IMG/VR virus record: IMGVR_UViG_3300048997_000349
Coordinates: 1-37,515 of that record
Reading direction: 5' to 3' (one strand)
From: a virus
Length of the DNA: 37,515 nucleotides
Positions within the stretch are counted from its first letter, which is position 1. Every line of letters starts with the position of its first letter. Below the pieces are notes generated by a model. The model searched no databases, was not told the origin of the DNA, and worked only from the letters and a program-made list of their open reading frames with translations. The translations under genes and the position numbers were made by a program. Shown here in pieces: positions 34,960 to 37,515 of the stretch.

Positions 34960-35176
34960 GCCAAAGCAGGGCGTGGATCTCGCTCGGCTCTACCACAGGA
35001 TCGATGACCGTCAGCTCGGCACGGTCCTCGCCGCACTGAGGCTGTACCAGGAGAACCTGACGCTGTCGGACGAACCGATGCCCCAACGCTTTACCGATAT
35101 CTCCACGAACAGCGGCGCCCACGTCGAGCTGAGCGTAGAGGAAATAGATCTGCTTTGCGAGCAGCTCAATAGTTAG
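34952..35176 (+). CDS. Hypothetical 74-aa protein
   Basis: The ATG overlaps the previous gene by eight bases, with GGGGAGG upstream. RIDDRQLGTVLAALRLYQEN, then VELSVEEIDLLCEQLNS, all helical. It closes the string begun by copy 18. The family is unknown. Confidence 0.65.
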   Translation: MAKPKQGVDLARLYHRIDDRQLGTVLAALRLYQENLTLSDEPMPQRFTDISTNSGAHVELSVEEIDLLCEQLNS

Positions 35177-35225
35177 ACCCCTCCAGCTTTCACGTTGGAG
35201 GTAAACGAAACTTTGCAGTGGAAGG

Positions 35226-35266
35226 AACGGGCCGGGTGCCCACAGTCGCCCGGCCCGTTGTTGTTT
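35226..35266 (+). terminator. Intrinsic terminator
   Basis: AACGGGCCGGG (35226-35236) and CCCGGCCCGTT (35249-35259) form a perfect 11-bp stem followed by GTTGTTT. A smaller CCTCCA/TGGAGG hairpin lies upstream (35180-35201). Confidence 0.85.
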
Positions 35267-35285
35267 CAACTCGAGGAGACCAACC

Positions 35286-35492
35286 ATGAGCATGCGGACG
35301 CTTGTCGTCACTTTCATTCTCGTAATCATTGCCATACCGTTTCTGTTCCAGAAGCGGATCGACGTGTTCGCGGCCGTTATCGCCGAGCAGCGCTCGCGCG
35401 AAATTTTCTGCGAGCAGGCGCTGCGTAATCGCTTGCTCGTGTGGTGCGATCCGACGCTACCCGGCGTCAAAAAAGTTCCCGGGAACAACTGA
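35286..35492 (+). CDS. Single-span membrane protein, 68 aa
   Basis: The ATG at 35286 follows CGAGGAG. One transmembrane helix is clear (RTLVVTFILVIIAIPFLF), then a helical outer part (AAVIAEQRSREIFCEQAL). The coding region runs through palindrome copy 19, which supplies the last residues VPGNN and the stop. The family is unknown. Confidence 0.65.
   Translation: MSMRTLVVTFILVIIAIPFLFQKRIDVFAAVIAEQRSREIFCEQALRNRLLVWCDPTLPGVKKVPGNN
35473..35488 (+). repeat. Start-associated palindrome, copy 19 (12-bp core)
   Basis: AAGTTCCCGGGAACAA keeps the 12-bp core and right side but has AA at the left end. It lies inside the end of the 68-aa gene and 14 bp before the ATG at 35503. Confidence 0.85.
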
Positions 35493-35502
35493 GGAGAGTG
35501 GT

Positions 35503-35583
35503 ATGCCCCATTGGTTAAACGTAGCGGCCGTCTGTTTTCCGGTCGCCTGGTTCGTCGGCTACATCGAAACGGGGAAGGTATGA
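35503..35583 (+). CDS. Mini membrane protein, 26 aa
   Basis: The ATG follows CTGAGGAGAGTGGT, the standard leader, which argues that it is real despite its size. The peptide MPHWLNVAAVCFPVAWFVGY is one hydrophobic helix. Its stop overlaps the next ATG. Confidence 0.6.
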   Translation: MPHWLNVAAVCFPVAWFVGYIETGKV

Positions 35584-35675
35584 CGCGAAAAGAAACAGTT
35601 TTCTGGATTCTTCTAATCATGGCACTCGCGCTGGCGAATCTTTTTGCCTATCCAGTTTGGAGGTACTTCCAGTGA
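35580..35675 (+). CDS. Mini membrane protein, 31 aa
   Basis: The ATG overlaps the previous TGA (ATGA). MTRKETVFWILLIMALALAN is a membrane helix with a basic start; the tail is YPVWRYFQ. Its stop overlaps the next GTG. Three membrane peptides in a row (35286-35675) form a small cluster. Confidence 0.55.
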   Translation: MTRKETVFWILLIMALALANLFAYPVWRYFQ

Positions 35676-36016
35676 AAGCATTCGGTCTCGAAGTACGCGC
35701 AGTTCCGAAGGTCAACCCGAAGTCCGCCGAGGAGGTGTGGGTCACCGCGGATGGCGATCGCATTCCCATCGGCGAGATGACCGAGGATCACGCGAAGCAC
35801 GCGCTGGCGATGATCATGCGCCGGCTGCGCGCGGGTCAGATTGCGACACTGCATCTCGGTATGGACCGCATCAGGTTCATCAAGCGCCTGAGCCCGTCCG
35901 GCTGCGACGCCGAGGCGCAGGTGACAGCCCCGAACTTTGACGAGCGTTTCACGAACGACTTCGAGCGTGATCCGTTCGGCCAGGACTCCTGGGAAGGAGT
36001 TGACCAGCATGGGTAA
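35672..36016 (+). CDS. Hypothetical 114-aa protein
   Basis: The GTG at 35672 overlaps the previous TGA and has GGAGG ten bases upstream. EVWVTADGDRIPIGEMTEDH then HALAMIMRRLRAGQ and acidic C-terminus (FTNDFERDPFGQDSWEG). The EVWVTxDG..I.I..M...HL....RML pattern is known from several small phage proteins. Function unknown. Confidence 0.65.
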   Translation: MKAFGLEVRAVPKVNPKSAEEVWVTADGDRIPIGEMTEDHAKHALAMIMRRLRAGQIATLHLGMDRIRFIKRLSPSGCDAEAQVTAPNFDERFTNDFERDPFGQDSWEGVDQHG

Positions 36017-36623
36017 GGATCTGGCAGGGCTGGCGCTGCCCCTTCGCGCCGTCAACGTCAGCAACGCCGAAGGCTTCGATCTCGGCTGGTGTGCCGTGGA
36101 TGCCAACGGTCGCGTCATCGGTTACTGCATGACCGAGGCGCAGGCAAGGCAGCTTGTCGCGCCTTTCGCCGCGTCCCACGCTCTGCCGAACGCGCCGGGC
36201 GATTGCCCGCATGGGATGCAGACGGGCGGCACACCGAAAGCGCCGTGCGCGCTGTGTGAGGCGGATCGCCTCTCCTCGCTCCCGTCCACTACTCCGCAGA
36301 AGCGTTTGCCTGAAGACGTGGCGATCTGCCGCCGCCAGCCGCACGGAGAGCGCAGCATCGGATGGGTGCCGCTCGGGCGTGAAGCCGAGAACGCCATGCT
36401 GGACGGCCTCTTCACGCCGTCCGCAACCGCATGCAGGAACAGCGAAGCCTTTACGGTGTTGGGTTTGGTCGAATGGCTGCAACGGTGGTGGAAGCGTGAC
36501 GCGGCGTGGCGCGAATCTCAACAGGCGCAGCTTGGCCCTGACGTGGCGCATCTCATGCGCGGCGTGGCGGACATGATCGAGCAGAACAACAGAGCAGACG
36601 GCGGGAAGCAGACAAATGGCTAG
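36009..36623 (+). CDS. Hypothetical 204-aa protein
   Basis: The ATG at 36009 overlaps the previous gene; GGAAGGAG is 12 bp upstream. The protein has a DLGWCAVDANGRVIGYCMTE sheet, a Cys/His cluster (CPHGMQTGGTPKAPCALCE), and a C-terminal helical part (FTVLGLVEWLQRWWKRDA). It may be a fusion of small domains. The family is not recognised. Confidence 0.65.
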   Translation: MGKDLAGLALPLRAVNVSNAEGFDLGWCAVDANGRVIGYCMTEAQARQLVAPFAASHALPNAPGDCPHGMQTGGTPKAPCALCEADRLSSLPSTTPQKRLPEDVAICRRQPHGERSIGWVPLGREAENAMLDGLFTPSATACRNSEAFTVLGLVEWLQRWWKRDAAWRESQQAQLGPDVAHLMRGVADMIEQNNRADGGKQTNG

Positions 36624-36909
36624 GAAAAACTATCCGAAGCGCGCGTGCCCGTACTGCCACAAGCTGCTATCGACGGCGGGCTTTTCGTTCGGGCCGCACG
36701 TCGCCTCCTGTCGTCTCAAGGGTCAGATGGCGCGAGTGGTTCCTTCCCGGGTTCTGTCGGCGAAACAATCGCCTTTGAGCGCAACCCGCTGGAGCCTTGC
36801 ACTCGTATGCGGGCATGACGTTTGGGTGAACGGCAAGACGAAGCCGACACGCAAGACTGTCCGCTGCGTTCAGTGCGCCACGATAGATAGCGGGAAAGCT
36901 TCGCCATGA
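36616..36909 (+). CDS. Zinc-finger protein, 97 aa
   Basis: The ATG overlaps the previous gene. Residues CPYCHKLLSTAGFSFGPHVA SC form a C2H(C)-type finger; a second CGHDVWV...VRCVQCA motif follows. Two zinc sites suggest nucleic-acid or protein binding. The family is not known. Confidence 0.65.
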   Translation: MARKNYPKRACPYCHKLLSTAGFSFGPHVASCRLKGQMARVVPSRVLSAKQSPLSATRWSLALVCGHDVWVNGKTKPTRKTVRCVQCATIDSGKASP

Positions 36910-37106
36910 GCAGCGTAGGCGATGAATTTCCGAAAGAGCAGACGCGAGTGCGTGAGCTGCTGACCGTCTACAAGCAGATCGGACCGGCTGGCGCGTTCGG
37001 CGCGTTGATGCTCGAGCAAGCCCTACAGCGCGCAGACCAAGCCGCGATCAGCGGTGACGTGGTTTCGATCCTCCGCTCCTTCCAGGAATTGAAGGAGTGC
37101 CAGTGA
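36906..37106 (+). CDS. Hypothetical 66-aa helical protein
   Basis: The ATG at 36906 overlaps the previous stop. Helical product: QTRVRELLTVYKQIGPAGAF, LEQALQRADQAAISG, VSILRSFQELKE. The family is unknown. Confidence 0.65.
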   Translation: MSSVGDEFPKEQTRVRELLTVYKQIGPAGAFGALMLEQALQRADQAAISGDVVSILRSFQELKECQ

Positions 37107-37144
37107 AACAACCGCGATACTTATCGAGCACAGGTAAGCCATGA
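37103..37144 (+). CDS. Possible 13-aa mini-gene
   Basis: The GTG at 37103 overlaps the previous TGA and the TGA at 37142-37144 overlaps the next ATG. The peptide is VKQPRYLSSTGKP. It may only couple translation of its neighbours. Confidence 0.35.
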   Translation: MKQPRYLSSTGKP

Positions 37145-37356
37145 GCTTCCCCCCTCCCTACCGCAGCGGCCACCGCGAGTTCAAGACGCTCGCCGGCCTT
37201 GAGCGCGCTGTTGAGCGTTTCGAGGGGAAGGTGCTCAGCCTGGCCGATGGCCTACTGCGGGTCGAGTGGCCAGCAGGTGTCCATGAATACCCGCTATGTA
37301 CGCACCCAGACCATACGGAGGTCGAGCTCCAGTTGCAATACGATCTTCGGCCTTAA
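37141..37356 (+). CDS. Hypothetical 71-aa protein
   Basis: The ATG overlaps the mini-gene stop. LAGLERAVERFEGKVLSLAD then LRVEWPAGVHEYPLC and a sheet VELQLQYDLRP. The family is unknown. Confidence 0.6.
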   Translation: MSFPPPYRSGHREFKTLAGLERAVERFEGKVLSLADGLLRVEWPAGVHEYPLCTHPDHTEVELQLQYDLRP

Positions 37357-37457
37357 TGTAAAACTTACGCTGGACGGAGAGGTTAAATCGCTGAAGGGTT
37401 GTGCGAAAAGCCACTACAGAGGGTCGTAAATAGCACTACAATTTCCGCCTGACTAGC

Positions 37458-37515
37458 ATGAAAGCCTCTCTTCCACCGACGATACGCGCAGTGATCAACA
37501 TCGGCGGCGCCGCGG
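37458..37515 (+). CDS. Start of a gene cut by the window edge
   Basis: An ATG at 37458 opens MKASLPPTIRAVINIGGAA and runs off the end. There is no palindrome; a TACAAT lies 17 bp upstream. The 100-bp gap before it would allow a new promoter. Too short to identify. Confidence 0.4.
   Translation, partial: MKASLPPTIRAVINIGGAA

Noticed and set aside
14973-35488. CRISPR array
   Set aside because: The repeats are 16 bp, irregularly spaced by hundreds to thousands of bases, and lie before genes; there are no uniform spacers or cas genes.

Overview
The window is part of a tailed double-stranded DNA phage (or prophage) genome of high GC content. Gram-negative hosts are indicated by a phage-encoded outer-membrane-barrel-like protein ending in Phe (24047-24841) and a lipobox lipoprotein (26001-26189). 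The GC-rich codon use suits a beta- or gammaproteobacterial host, but the host cannot be fixed from sequence alone. No integrase, repressor, replication, tail-fibre or lysis gene is recognisable here, so the lifestyle is undetermined.

Left part (1-14,793, all minus strand): a virion and DNA-packaging module. In transcription order (right to left) it holds an HNH endonuclease, a zinc-ribbon metallophosphoesterase, a helix-turn-helix protein (small terminase candidate), a helical packaging-region protein, a 29-aa mini-gene, two Cys-rich proteins, the GpA-type large terminase, the portal, a virion protein with four FNGATWDR-like repeats, a 94-aa protein, an S49 capsid protease, a scaffold, a decoration-type protein, the major capsid protein, connector/neck proteins, a gp10-like tail-completion protein, a gpU-like tail terminator and the start of the tail tube gene. 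Most of these genes overlap by ATGA, GTGA or TAATG. Each transcription unit is headed by a 15-bp near-palindrome, TATGMCNNNGKCATA. At most units it overlaps the -10 box of a sigma70-like promoter, as expected for a common operator.

Centre (14,794-15,436): a divergent control region. A minus-strand promoter and two plus-strand promoters lie among both repeat families of this genome.

Right part (15,085-37,515, all plus strand): about 60 small, mostly unrecognised genes, presumably early and host-takeover genes. They form short translationally coupled strings of 1-8 genes. Almost every string is preceded by a perfect 16-bp palindrome, TTGTTCCCGGGAACAA (19 copies, a few with 1-2 changes), followed after 13-16 bp (23-31 bp in five cases) by a start codon with a shared leader CTGWGGAGAG. 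I read this as a genome-wide start-associated control element and as the most striking feature of the window. The same half holds a SAM methyltransferase, a 71-nt tRNA-like gene with a shrunken anticodon arm, two strongly structured RNA candidates (16248-16340 and 21514-21622), an AT-rich non-coding origin-like segment with a DnaA box (about 19,140-19,560), and a promoter followed by an attenuator (19558-19635). It also contains one gene broken by an 11-bp tandem duplication (16058-16242).
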